DNA of 64,000 nt from Microvelia longipes (taxonomy: Eukaryota > Arthropoda > Insecta > Hemiptera > Veliidae), in contig JACMZG010001913.1 in assembly GCA_018340805.1 (NCBI GenBank), positions 7,848,866 to 7,912,865 of the forward strand, in the 5' to 3' direction. Within the stretch, counting starts at the first letter, position 1. The number at the start of each line of letters is the position of its first letter. Positions 23,948 to 33,968 of the stretch are shown here, in pieces. Below the pieces are notes generated by a model. It was not told the DNA's origin, did no database searches, and worked only from the letters and a program-made list of their open reading frames with translations. Position numbers and translations under genes: made by a program.

Positions 23948-24224
23948 TTATTAACAGCCTTATTCTAGCATATAAGCAGTATTTAAGTATATAAGCTATA
24001 TAATAAGTATACAAGCTCAATAATAAGTGTACTTACAGTATAAACTATTTGCCAGCAGATGTATATCTGAAAGGCGTTGTATAGTGTCATAATCCATTTA
24101 AGGTTGTACGGTTGTCTTTTTTCCATGTAATTTGGTAAAATTTTCTTTACTAATAACAAATAAAGCATAGTTATTCCTATTCCCGATCCAGGATACCTGA
24201 CCATTAGAAAATCCGCCATTGGAT
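15097..24224 (-). CDS. ELO-family very-long-chain fatty acid elongase (5' end missing)
   Basis: Six exons on the minus strand (24224-24037, 23348-23265, 22574-22518, 21261-21159, 17654-17521, 15276-15097) join in phase to about 247 residues and a TAA stop. ELO proteins are ER membrane enzymes that condense malonyl-CoA with long-chain acyl-CoA, the first step of chain elongation. Seen in order: the N-terminal [17 protein letters not shown] block, [16 protein letters not shown], the catalytic histidine box [24 protein letters not shown], and a Lys/Arg-rich C-terminus (ER-retention-like). Family members are usually 260-330 residues, so only a short first exon ending in phase 1 is missing; none was identified upstream. 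Introns are full of repeats. VLKKK replaces the more common VLRKK. No frameshift is present. The closest paralogue is not determined. Confidence 0.88.
15690..15992. repeat. Long (AT)n microsatellite in elongase intron
   Basis: About 300 bp of TA dinucleotides with a few ACAC interruptions, in the last intron. ORFs on both strands are artefacts of the repeat. Confidence 0.9.
16170..16740. repeat. 60-bp tandem array with a two-unit period
   Basis: Units GTTTAAGAGGAATAACTATT ... alternate between two versions (AACTAAAC with ATAAATAATGTCAC, AATTAAAC with ATGAATATTGTTAC), so the repeat period is 120 bp. The array is clean to about 16570 and then decays. It lies in the last elongase intron. Confidence 0.8.
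16780..17178 (-). repeat. 5S-derived repeat, internally deleted
   Basis: Both ends of the family are present: the GNA hairpins with GGATACGGGGTAC at the left and the terminal hairpin ACTTTTCC...GGAAAAGT at 17140-17178. The 5S-like segment is missing. It is in the same orientation as the elongase gene. Confidence 0.6.
17521..17654 (-). CDS. Elongase exon E
   Basis: 134 bp, acceptor TTTCACAG, donor GTAAGT, phase 1 to phase 0. It encodes [23 protein letters not shown] and RFVTQIQL, the conserved membrane segments after the histidine box. Confidence 0.88.
17748..18227. mobile_element. PIF/Harbinger-like foldback, tandem-repeat arm
   Basis: It begins GGCCCGTATTCAAAGACATC and ends with the near reverse complement, with TA on each side. 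Almost all of it is an array of about 15 copies of the 25-bp word CTTCCTAACATTTTCTCAAAGACAT, with only a short inverted end (18170-18227). It lies 90 bp upstream (in gene sense) of elongase exon E. Confidence 0.65.
18231..18410. mobile_element. PIF/Harbinger-like MITE, 180 bp
   Basis: GGCCCGTATTCTTAACC at the left and GACTTTGAATGCGGGC at the right form inexact terminal inverted repeats, with TAG and TTA outside. It abuts the previous element. Confidence 0.55.
18833..19541 (-). repeat. 5S-derived repeat, nearly full length
   Basis: The 3' hairpin (GACTCGCTTCGCTCGTC), the 5S-like segment (18878-18944), the body and the terminal hairpin region follow in order. It is in the sense orientation of the elongase gene. 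A further fragment of the same family lies at 18605-18775. Confidence 0.65.
19842..20303. mobile_element. hAT-like MITE, complete copy
   Basis: It starts CTTAGAATAATACTATATAT and ends GTATTATTCTAAG. The left flank GTTCAAGT and right flank GTCAAGCA are only loosely alike. Its interior matches 37600-37860 in reverse. Confidence 0.65.
20457..21137. mobile_element. MITE-like element with GAGTCTAGCCCGC ends
   Basis: GAGTCTAGCCCGCAACTGGG at the left is mirrored at about 21105-21137, and both arms continue inward to CCCAGGTTTA. The interior is AT-rich with a microsatellite at 20640-20706. It is in the elongase intron directly after exon D. The superfamily is not assigned. Confidence 0.55.
21159..21261 (-). 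CDS. Elongase exon D, catalytic histidine box
   Basis: 103 bp, acceptor ATTTTCAG, donor GTAACA, phase 0 to phase 1. It encodes [11 protein letters not shown] and then [11 protein letters not shown], which contains the HxxHH box needed for condensation. A 680-bp MITE-like repeat begins 20 bp beyond the donor. Confidence 0.87.
21308..21972 (-). repeat. 5S-derived repeat, full length
   Basis: It includes both GNA hairpins (GTA-loop and GAA-loop types), the 5S-like segment (21489-21555), TGCTGAGTCA (21698-21707), TGACGTCA (21721-21728) and the terminal hairpin with TTCG at its tip. It is in the sense orientation of the elongase gene. Confidence 0.7.
22265..22400. repeat. End fragment of repeat family E
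   Basis: GTTTCAATGAGGTTACACAA, GATGTTTCAGGCCTCCCAAT and GCCCCCTCTAGTATATATTTC match, in reverse, the left end of the copy at 6650-6760. It lies in the intron between elongase exons C and D. Confidence 0.55.
22518..22574 (-). CDS. Elongase exon C
   Basis: 57 bp, acceptor TATTTCAG, donor GTAAGA, phase 0 on both sides. It encodes 19 residues ending KILDLLDT, the conserved block before the VFFVLRKK motif. ELO genes often have an intron exactly here. Confidence 0.85.
22690..23215. repeat. 44-bp tandem array in elongase intron
   Basis: About 12 copies of CATGTTTAAATAACACATAC ... TATTAATAAATTTT with scattered substitutions. It fills the intron between exons B and C. Confidence 0.8.
23265..23348 (-). 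CDS. Elongase exon B
   Basis: 84 bp, acceptor TTGTTCAG, donor GTAAGT, phase 0 on both sides. It encodes [11 protein letters not shown] and CEPVG, corresponding to the luminal CQPVD region of ELO proteins. Confidence 0.82.
23871..23953 (+). repeat. SINE family A, 5'-truncated tail
   Basis: GTGGCCTACTTGCCTGGTAG through CCATATTACTACTAC matches the tail of the intact minus-strand copy at 27617-28177, followed by (TAC)n. It is in the elongase intron between exons A and B. Confidence 0.65.
24037..24224 (-). CDS. Elongase exon A
   Basis: 188 bp, acceptor TTTCAG, donor GTAAGT. It starts with the last two bases of an Asp codon and ends in phase 0. It encodes DPMADF, a first transmembrane stretch, and the conserved [10 protein letters not shown] and LYNAFQI segments. 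Confidence 0.88.
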
Positions 24225-24434
24225 CTGAAACAAACAAATCTGGTCTTATATTCCGACCCAGGGGACAATGAAAATTCGCCCTTAGCACATGTACTAGGGT
24301 TAATAGTAAGGTTAATAATGAAATTCAAAAGCCATGATAAATAAATTGTGACAAAGTTGTTTTTATTTGTATGTGTAGTCTGTGTATCTTAAATTTTCAA
24401 AATTTAATCACTAGGTTAACTTGTATTTACTGAA

Positions 24435-24918
24435 GGGTTCTCATTCAAAGACGTTTACCTTAAAAGTTCTTTTAAAGATCTTTAAAAGGACTTAAAATGT
24501 TTACCTTTAGGATGCATTTAGGGGACATAAATAAGTCCGTTTGGGTTCCTTAAGGATTCCCGAATCAAACTCTAAATTTAATCCTCCTTTTGGATATATT
24601 TTGGGAACTTAAATTATTCCTTAAATAATAAATTATTTCTTAGTAACACACGAACTTAGAACCTCGAAAGTACCCAGAAGAAGCCTAAAATTTGTATCCT
24701 CTTCAAGAATTTTTAAGGGGACTCACAGATATCTTTAAGAGATGCTTAAACTTCCTAAAACAATCATATAATTCGTACTATCTATAGGATACAGTAGGTA
24801 ACTAAAAGAGTGCATGTAGAGAGTCTTAAGAAAGCCTTGAGACCTCCTTAAGGGTGAGATTGAGTAAGGAATCCTTAAGAGATTCCTTGGCTTAGGAAAC
24901 TCTGTTTGAATATGGGCC
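24435..24918. mobile_element. Degraded PIF/Harbinger-like MITE
   Basis: The left end has CTCATTCAAAGACGTTTACC and the right end GTTTGAATATGGGCC, weak inverted ends of the GGCCCGTATTCAAAGACG type. A related right end lies at 60160-60245. Confidence 0.45.
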
Positions 24919-25214
24919 TGTAATGTAATAGCTATTATTATATAATAATAGTTGAGTCATTTCAGGTAGTATATCCAGGACTATTTATTAGATAATAAAA
25001 CCGAAATGGTAAATCCTTTGGGGTTATAATCTTCACGCTCTATTAAATTAAAGCCACAAAACTACTACTCTGCACTATAAGGGGAGAAATGGCATAAAAC
25101 GTTTTATAGCCAACTTTATATGAGACTTGCTTTCCCAGTTAATAACTTCTCCTCTCCCAGTTTCTCCTAGATGTCTGGAGTAAATTTTTTGAAAAATAAA
25201 TACCTACTCTTCTC

Positions 25215-27140
25215 TAAATAATTGAAGGAACATCTACAGTCGATACTTGCTGTTGGGTATAAATATCCCTGGACCGGTTTTGGCTAAACGCCATCATCAG
25301 CAGGTAGGGCAACACTTGAGCTCTCAACTAATAAAGTTATATCAGTGAATAATTTCTAGTCTCAATGAGCACGACAAGCCCTATGATAATAAGGAAGAGA
25401 GTTGGAGAATGTACAGTTCGTAAGTTCGTATAGGAAGTTCGTATACTGAGTCAAGGCCGTGGCTTTGAGAAGTCTGGTGTGTGAGTGAAGCATCAGACGT
25501 TATGATGCTTTGTGTCTTTTATGATGATGTATATCGGTGTCATGGTTTTCCCGTTTTCGTTTTTTTTGTCAAGTGGTAGTTTGAATACCGAAAAAGTAAT
25601 GTCCGAATTGAAAGAAAGTTGTTCCTTAATAATTGTCTTTGAGTAATTCGGTGTTTGTATATGTCAAGACTATTGAGTACGTCAAGTTTAGGTCTTTTGG
25701 TTTATCTGGTTCGTGTTCTTTAGTGCCAAGGTGATTGGCGAAGTAAGAATCTGATTTATCATTTATGAATGAGCGTAAGTGCTCTTTATACCTAGTGTTT
25801 AGTGTACGATTTGTTCTACCTACATAATTTTGTAAGTTATTTGTATGTAAGGTATCTTGTAAACTCCACTTTGGTTATAAGAATTTGAGTATTTGGGTTA
25901 TTGGAGTTATGTGTTACTTTGTTACCTATGTTATTGTTTGTTTTGAATGCTGTTCTTGAGTTGTGTTTATTTAAGAAGTTTGTAAGTGTGTAAGTTTCTT
26001 TCCCTACGTAAGTTAAAGCTGTCCATTGTCTGTTAGTATCAGTTTCGTCTGTTGGAGTGTTGGCGGAGCCGTTTTTCCGTTTGTGATGTGTGACGAGTTA
26101 GTGTATCCGTTCCTGTCAGCTATGTCGTATATCGTATTAAGTTCTTTTTTGTAGTTGTCAGGTGTCATAGGTATGTTGTGAAGTCTATGTATCATGGATC
26201 TGTAGGCTGCTAGTTTGTGTTGCATTGGGTGGTTTGAAGTTGCGTGTATTGTGTGGCCGGTTGCTGTTGGTTTCCTGTATATGCTAAAGTCCAGTTTGTG
26301 ATGCTTTCGCTTTATTGCCAAGTCCATGAAATTAAGTTTTCCGTTTGTTTCTTTTTCTAATGTAAATTATACTTTTGGATATACTGTGTTCATTAAGGTT
26401 GAAAGATTATTGGCGTTATCCTCTTCAGAGTCAACAATGATGAATATATCGTCGGCATAACATTTGTAACAAACAGATCACCTTAATAATCTTTGTAATC
26501 TTTGGGATAAATGAATTGTAATCTTCAAGAGATTGTAACCTCAGTTATTGCAGCAGAAGTTGGATAACCCATTCATAAACCCTCTGTCGCAACATGTATA
26601 TAACATAACATATGTACAACATGTATATCGTTATAAATAAAATACTTTTGTCTAAGTGTAACGCGTAATAAGTTAATTATTTGTGAAGCAAGTTTTGGAT
26701 CATGGTTGAGTAACAGGATTTATTATAATAATCATTGACTGGTATGCTGGTGTAGAGATTTGTTATGTCAAATGAAATTAGTTTGCTGTTAAGTGATAAT
26801 GTTAGGTTATTTAATAATGTGGTGAGTTCGTGGCTGTTTTTGAGCGTTGTCCTCTTTCTTTGTGCAAGTTCTTTGGTTATTAATGCTAATTTTTTAGATG
26901 TTTTGAATGCTGGTGCAGTTCTGTAGTTATTCACATGTCTGATTGTTATGTTAGGTTTTTTGATTAGCTTCAAATGTTGGTGCAAATGGGTTTGGATTTA
27001 TGTAACGATGTATTTTTTAAGTGCTATCGCCAGAAGTAATTTTTATTGCGTTTTTGAGTTCAGTTTGATATTTTTAAGTGGGATCTTTATCGAGTTTATT
27101 GTATCCGTTTTTATTTATAAATTCAATTGTTGTTGTTTGT
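25215..27140 (-). pseudogene. Penelope-like retroelement (RT and GIY-YIG), degenerate
   Basis: Minus-strand fragments in order: an N-terminal RT piece with LDKDPT (about 27060), the RT motif LISFDITNLYTSIPV (26740-26790), the catalytic YADDIFIIVD (26420-26450), the C-terminal FSIYRKPTATGHTIH block (26230-26290), then a GIY-YIG endonuclease with GVYKI, YVGRTN and RYKEHL (25710-25870). This order, with RT followed by GIY-YIG and no LTR-type integrase, is diagnostic of Penelope-like elements. Stops and frameshifts occur throughout (for example in the YIG region and between the RT blocks), so it is inactive. A degenerate hammerhead lies at its 3' end, as expected for a PLE terminal repeat. Confidence 0.85.
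25268..25304 (-). ncRNA. Hammerhead motif of the PLE, core mutated
   Basis: The minus strand reads CCTG, CTGATGA, stem II TGGC/GCCA, AAAA, then CCGGTC and CAGG. Stem I (CCTG/CAGG) and stem II pair well. GAAA has become AAAA, which removes catalytic G12, so it should be inactive. ACCGGT at stem III is self-complementary, as in hammerheads that act as dimers. Its place just downstream of the GIY-YIG fragment links this motif class to the PLE. Confidence 0.65.
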
Positions 27141-27221
27141 ACCAACTTTGATTAAAAATACTTATCCTTACCGTGTTCACAATAAATGGTCTAGAAATAC
27201 ATATATTCATACTTATCTATA

Positions 27222-27222
<1 letters not shown>

Positions 27223-27312
<90 letters not shown>
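27223..27312. repeat. (AT)n microsatellite
   Basis: Pure TA repeat; the ORF across it is an artefact. Confidence 0.9.
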
Positions 27313-27317
<5 letters not shown>

Positions 27318-27616
27318 TGCTGATTTACGCCAGTTAAGGTGGTGGGAGTGAGCCAAAACTGGTCTTAATTGCTTGAGTTTGCCATCTACCATAACATATG
27401 CTACCTTGTTTAAACACTAATTCAACTTTTAAAAAAATTATGACATCATACCTTGGCTTATAAACAAAGAATATGCTTCGTAACCTCTCTAACACCTTGC
27501 TAGATGGTTTCTACTACGGCACAGTCAAGCCTTGGTTTGACCATAGTTTGACCCTGATAATTCTGGTTTTTACCATTCCTATGGTTTTACCTTGATTTGA
27601 CCTCTGCTGGACCCTA

Positions 27617-28177
27617 GTGACAGTAGTAATAGTAATATGGGGAGTGGTAGTAACTACCAGGCAAGTAGGCCACGTGGTTGGGCCCTTTTTGCCCGCTCTC
27701 GAAGATAGTGCTCTACTCTTTTTAATTTCAAGTGTAGGTATATTTCATCTAATCTAGACAGAAGAGCCGTGAATTTCTATGGTTCCTCTCATGCTTTTTC
27801 AAGCAATCATACATTTTCACTGACTCTCAAAGTCTAGTGAAATCTGGGAACACTCATTAATCCCTCACTGTTAAATCAAACCTCCACACACTTTAAACTA
27901 CAAGGCAGACTTACTATAGTATTATAATGAATCTACAATAAGGGTTCTAAATTTTGCCTATACCCAGTTTCATTTAGGGTAAGGGATCTTTAACGAGTAC
28001 CTGACAACGCACAGGCTCGAGAACACCGGCTTTACGTCCCTTCTGAAGGACGTGGTACGCAGAATTTGTATCCCTGTCATAAAAATCCTAGAGGCCCGTG
28101 TTGGGATTGAACCCGTGACTAAAGTCCATTCATTCTGTGTATTGGCCGCGTACCTTAACCACTACACCACGGGTGAC
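27617..28177 (-). repeat. tRNA-derived SINE (family A), intact, 561 bp
   Basis: On the minus strand the head reads GTCACCCGTGGTGTAGTGGT (A-box region) and then GGGTTCAATCCC, a B box. The body continues to a tail with TAGTAATAGTAATA repeats. TCTGCTGGACCCTA flanks it exactly on both sides (27603-27616 and 28178-28191), a 14-bp target duplication as made by LINE machinery. Pol III transcription and a LINE partner are expected by family; none is shown here. Confidence 0.85.
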
Positions 28178-28424
28178 TCTGCTGGACCCTATTTTTAAGT
28201 CACACTAACCTTCTATAGGCTGTTCGAGCCTAATTGCTTCTTTCCCTAAATCCATCTTTTCAAGGGATACAACCCTCACACTCTTTAAAACTAACTGATA
28301 GACACATAATATGAAATATATTTTCTCACCGTCTTCATTTGCATACAATTACACATATGTTTATATGATAATGCCTTGAAGTGCGTTCGTCATTAATATC
28401 ATTTACATCATACGGAACTGTTTA

Positions 28425-28632
28425 ACAAAATTTATAATGTTAGTTTAAGATCATTTTGACGGCGTAACTAAATTTATAATTTTAGTTTAAGATCATTGTA
28501 ACGGCGTAACTAAATAAATGTTAGTTTAAGATCATTTTAACGGCGTAACTAAATTTATAATCTTAGTTTAAGATCATTTTAACGGCGTAACTAAATTTAT
28601 AATTTTAGTTTAAGATTATTGTAACGGCGTTT
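28425..28632. repeat. 42-bp tandem array
   Basis: Five units of TTTAGTTTAAGATCATTTTA with ACGGCGTAACTAAATTTATA. No gene is associated. Confidence 0.8.
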
Positions 28633-28839
28633 GCTTTTGTATTTATCATTATTGGAGAAGAAGCATTAGTAAGCGAAAATTCCATGTAGGAAGAAAAGGA
28701 TTCAAAGATAAAAATTTGAAACTCGAAATATTATATCTACAACGTTTAAAACGACTTAACAAAGTTAATGAAAAATATTACAGATAGAACATTTGCCTGA
28801 ATTAAATTAAGAAAAGCGTTTCAAGTGTCATCACAAAGA

Positions 28840-29115
28840 TGTCTGACTGTATATATGTTTGTGTATATATCTGTTATCGTATCTATAAGTACAGTGTATT
28901 TATACTATAGTGTTGAAACATGGTACAAAAATCAATCTTTGGATCTGCTACTATCCAGAAAACATTTTTTTATAACGTAATTAACTCGCCATAATGACTT
29001 GGCACAAATTTCGAAAATTCAACAAACGCGGAAATAAAGATTTGACATTTAGCATTCATAAATTTATCTCATTATCAGCATTAGTTCAATTTAAATTAAA
29101 GAACTTGTAGAGGTT
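28840..29115 (+). repeat. 5S-derived repeat, body fragment
   Basis: It matches the middle of the family from TGTCTGACTGTATATATG to ATTATCAGCATTAGTTCAAT. The 5S-like part is absent. Confidence 0.55.
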
Positions 29116-29159
29116 TTTTTAAATGTAAGAAACCAGAAAATAATCTAATTATTATATTG

Positions 29160-29472
<313 letters not shown>

Positions 29473-29829
29473 CATGATTCATGCTTGTTTATATACATAC
29501 ATATTATATGTGTATATAAGGACCAAAAATGCAATTTACACAAATTTGCATTGTTTTGATAAAACAATAAACGATTTATGTCTCGGTTTAAATTCCAATT
29601 AAAACCTTTCCGGTGTGCTTAGTTCATTGTGTTTTGCTGGTTTTAGAGGATTTATTTGTCAAATCAATTTAAACACTTTTATAAAACAATTTGATAAAAC
29701 CGGTGTTTATATTAGTGATGATGAAATCTGTTTTTTTAGATTAGTTCTTTCTCACCTAGCTCTGTGTAGAATTTTCAAGTAAATTAGAAATAAATTGAGA
29801 GAGGAAGTGACAGTATGTCAATAAAAGGT

Positions 29830-30320
29830 GAATAACACTAGTATGGTTCGTGACAGACTGCCGACCTCTTAGAATAACCCTAGAACTCTTAGAAACCCTA
29901 GTAGTGACAGACTGCTAATAGAAGAACCCTAGTATGTAACTTTTAGAATAACCTAGTATGGCAGGTGACAGACTGCTAACCTCTAGAAGAACCTAGTATG
30001 GTAGGTGACAGACTGCCGACTTAGAATAACCCTAGTATGGCAGGTGACAGACTGCTAACCTTTTAGAATAACCCTAGTATGGCAGGTGACAGACTGCTAA
30101 CCTCTTAGAATAACCCTAGTATGGAAGGCGACAGACTGCTAACCTCTTAGAATAACCTAGTATGGCAGGTGACAGACTGCTAACCTCTTAGAAGAACCCT
30201 AGTATGGCAGGTGACAGACTGCTAACCTCTTAGAATAACCCTAGTATGGCAGGTGACAGACTGCTACCTCTTAGAATAAACCTAGTATGGCAGGTGACAG
30301 AATGCCATACTCGTAGCGCA
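29830..30320. repeat. 42-bp tandem array
   Basis: About 12 copies of CTAGTATGGCAGGTGACAGA with CTGCTAACCTCTTAGAATAACC. The early copies are broken and rearranged, the later ones regular. No spacers, so it is not a CRISPR-like array. Confidence 0.8.
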
Positions 30321-30539
30321 TCGTGCCGAATTTATTTATCTTTACTTAAAAGGTGAAGTCTAGTTTTTTTTTACTTAAACACAAGATAGAACAATTTAAA
30401 AAAATAAAACAACGTTAAAAGCAACTCTGAGGCCAAAATACTAAAGATACTAAGATTAAGCTATTTTGATATTAAAAACGTAAGACATTAAAACCGAAAA
30501 AAAATGTACTTATAAAATCCAATATTGTCCGAGTGAGAT

Positions 30540-31110
30540 TGAATTTTAGTTCTTTTGCTTCTTTGGTGTAGACCAGTACATCTCGCTTAATCTATTCTGT
30601 CTTTTAACCTTTATTATTAGTTTCTCTTGTCTCAACCTTTAATTTGAAACCATCTCCTATTCTTTTATAATAAATTTTTCTGTTTTAAACCATTACCAGC
30701 CATCTTTTAATATATTTTATTTTCTCTTTAATATTCTTTCCTCTTTTTTACATTTTCCATTTTTTTAAATACCCTTTTTTCCTTAAACTTATTTTTACCC
30801 TTTTTTTATTTAAACACTTTTCTTTTTTCTAATAAATCTTATTTTGTCCTCTTTTATACTTGCTATCCCATTTAAAATTATCTTCTTTCTCCTTTTAAAT
30901 AATTTTCTATCTTCTTTTTAACGAATATCTGTATTGTTTTAATAATAATTCTGTTTTTCGAGTATGTTTTTTAACCATTTTTCATTTTCTTTTAAACTAC
31001 ATTTAGCCCTTTTTAAACTAAAATTAGTCCTTGTAAAGCCATTTTCCTCATATTTTTTTGTTCTCTTTAAAATTACTTATTACTTTATTTTCTGAATTTT
31101 TAGCGCTTTT
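30540..31110. other. Pyrimidine-rich strand-asymmetric region, no gene seen
   Basis: About 570 bp in which the plus strand is mostly T and C with few G, broken by short A runs. It may be a diffuse decayed repeat of the type CTTTTAAA. No splice-flanked coding segment was seen. Confidence 0.5.
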
Positions 31111-31664
31111 GAAATAAAATTTCGCTTATTAGGTGGCCGGAAGGGGCGGAAAGGGGGATAGTTCTCGCTTGATTGTCGTAAAATATTTCTACCTTTATAG
31201 TTTAAAGGCGTTTCCTATGTCTCACTCTAAGTTCATGAACTTTTGCTCTGGTTGTAATAACACTTAGGACGAAAATTTATCTTACGGAACTAAACATGGC
31301 CCATGGTTTTACCCAAAGTTATGATATCATCAACCCGATTTATGACGAGATTTTTGTTCCGAGTCGTTTCCATGGGACACGATAACTTTTGAATGCTCTT
31401 TTCAGATCGAAATGGAACTTAGTACGAAAACCAGCCTTGTCCCGAACCTTTATGTTTATGAAATAAGTGTGATCATTAACCCACAATAATGACCCCCTAA
31501 CATTACAAAGAATCACAAATCTTCAAAAAATGTTTAGATCGGGCTGAATTTTTTCACCCCGTTATATCGTGACAGTATGACATATAAACTATATTACAGA
31601 ACTGATATAGGACTATATAAACTATAATATTATATAATTATAAACTTAGTAATATGAAGAACTG

Positions 31665-31830
31665 ATATAGGACCTCTTGAGTGGTTTTCACAAAGTTGTC
31701 TGTCTGTATGTGTGTGTGTGTATCTGTTATCATCGTAGTTCCTAGTGTATTTCAGCTTGAGAGTTGAAACTTGGGCCAAAAATTAGTATACCGCTGTTGT
31801 TATGCTATTCGGAAAATATTGTTTTCCTCA
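31665..31830 (+). repeat. 5S-derived repeat, body fragment
   Basis: GACCTCTTGAGTGGTTTTCA to TGCTATTCGGAAAATATT matches the family body. A TGTG-rich tract is inside. Confidence 0.6.
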
Positions 31831-31959
31831 AGAAGGGGGAAAAATAACTTTCCGCCCTTATTTTCAGGGAGGAAAAAACCGTATTACGGCCTGTTTGTAA
31901 AAATAAGGGAGAGAACAATAATCAGATAAAGTGGAAAGTGATTTACTCTCCGCCCTACT

Positions 31960-32030
31960 GTTATGCGCAATCGATTAGACATTTGTTTGGAAATCTAATG
32001 ATTCGTTGTTCGAATCCAGTCCGGGAAACT
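31960..32030 (+). other. tRNA-like sequence, degenerate
   Basis: GTTCGAATCC at 32008-32017 is a perfect B-box core, and TTAGA...TCTAA upstream could be an anticodon stem. No acceptor stem or standard anticodon loop could be drawn, so this is at most a tRNA relic or SINE head. Confidence 0.25.
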
Positions 32031-32879
32031 TTGTTTTTATCGTTTTACTATAAACCGGGGCAATAATTAATATTTTTATCAACACATGCACGCATTTTTA
32101 TGTTATTTGCTACTGTTTTAGTGTGTTTTGATAATGTTGCAACGTCTAAACTAGAAAAAAACGTATCATTTTGACTTAAATACGTCAGATATAAAAATGG
32201 CGTCACTACTTTTCTTACCTTATCTGTAGTGTGTTTTAGGTAAATAACGTTGTAATTAGATCAGCTATTACAATTATTATAGCGAAGTAAAGACTAATTA
32301 AACCTTTAAACTTTATTTAACTTTTATTAATTAAAAAGTAAACCAAAAAACTAGTAAACAATCAAATAGTTTCTTTTGTTTCTTCATATTATTTGCTTTG
32401 GTCTAAAATAATTATGTTTGACAATGTTTTAGTTAATCATCGACTTAAAACTTATGTTTTTTAACAACCAAAAGAAGAAAGATACGTAAAAGATAAAATG
32501 AAACGAAGATAATGTTTATATTAATACTAGATAAATTTGTTCATTGCTCGAGAAGTATTCTGGATAAAAATCAGTGTTGTCTTTAAATTAAAAGTAAAAT
32601 TTAAGTTGACATTCCTATTACTTTTAATTAAATTCACTTAAATGACCAAGCAAGCCAACCTCTGTATATTTTTATTTATCTATGATTTTTTTTCCTTATT
32701 TGTTGTGGGGTAAATAACAATTTTGTAGTTTTTATGAGTATTTAGTGTTATTGTTGTGAGTATTTAGGTAACGATTTTAAATTATGCTAAAGCTTGTATA
32801 TATAAATAAAATAAACTTTTATTTGTTAATATTTTCTCCCTTCTAGAGGAAAACTCTTGTACGTACCACGGGAGAAAAC

Positions 32880-33140
32880 AGCCATCACACTCCTCTTTAA
32901 TTTCCTCCCTCGGCTACGCCTCTGGAGTAAACTTGCTGGTTCCCTCGGCTCCGTCTCAGGAACCATCTCTATAAACCCCTCGGCTACGCCTCTAGGTTTA
33001 AACAGGATTGTTTCCTCGGCTACGCATCAGGAGTAAACTTGCTGCTTCCCTTGGCTCCGCCTCAGGAACCATCTCTATAAACCCCTTGGCTACGCCTCTG
33101 GATTTAAACATAATGGTTCCCTCGGCTTACGCCTCAGGAC
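32880..33140. repeat. Repeats of GNA-loop hairpins (GGC-GTA-GCC type)
   Basis: CTCGGCTACGCCTC and CTCGGCTCCGCCTC alternate with AGTAAACTTGCTG and AACCATCTCTATAAACC. On the minus strand each gives GGC-GTA-GCC or GGC-GGA-GCC, again GNA loops closed by C-G, bordered by A-G/G-A mismatches and an outer stem. ORF 33008-33190 here is a by-product. Confidence 0.6.
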
Positions 33141-33194
33141 CCAACAAAAAACCGGTGCGTAATGACTCCGTTTCCACCCTTGGTACGTAAATAA

Positions 33195-33265
33195 CTATTT
33201 CATGACGTTATTAACCCACCATAATGACTCAGCAAAAATTCCAAAAAATCATAAAACGCGGAAGG
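33195..33265 (+). repeat. 5S-derived repeat, short body fragment
   Basis: ATGACGTTATTAACCCACCA followed by TAATGACTCAGCAAAAATTC matches the CRE/MARE segment of the family. Confidence 0.5.
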
Positions 33266-33968
33266 AATTTCCAAATTTCCTTTGGAAATTTGTTAAAAAA
33301 CGAAGAGCAAACAAACAATACAAAGCATCAACAATGAGAAAGGCCTGCGGGTCGCAAAGTATGTGGCGTGGACGCTGAGGAGTGGCTGCTGAGGAAACCC
33401 CGACGTCTTTTAGCGGTACTCTCTTTTATCAATGGTTTATTGTTGTTGTAGTATTATTTCGCTAGTGTATTCGAGTCTTATGATAACATTTACTCCCCGT
33501 GTTTGTTTAAATTAATGTTTCGCTATCTCGGAGTAAAATTTGCAGTAGAGAAAAGTTTTTCAAGTAAAAGTTTCTTAAAATTATCTATGACATTATCCAA
33601 TTTTGTTTATCTCCAAGGGGAATTCCTCCAGTTTTTCAATAATGTGGAAAAGTTTGAAAATTAGTTTTACATTTTTTCACATTTATCACCACAAATTAAA
33701 ATGTTAACTTTTTCGTTCTTTGCTCGTTAAAGAAGTAAACAAACTAGAATTTTTGAAAAAAATGGAATTAACATCGCGCGTTACATATTAAAATTTTAAC
33801 GTTTCTCTTCGTTTCATAAATAAATGAAACGGAATAGTGTGCATTGAATATTAAATTTAATATGAATTTTAAATTAAAATTTTTAAATTTCCTCTTAAAT
33901 CAATAAACTAATATAAATTCTAGTCTTTTATGAATGATGCTCCCAAAATAATTTCCTTTTCAGTGTTA

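Noticed and set aside
28320..28375. Possible first exon of the elongase (ATG ... AAGACG then GTGAGA on the minus strand)
   Set aside because: It ends in phase 0, whereas exon A needs a phase-1 partner, and its residues do not resemble an ELO N-terminus.
29830..30320. CRISPR-like array
   Set aside because: Units are directly adjacent without unique spacers, and the genome is eukaryotic; it is an ordinary tandem repeat.
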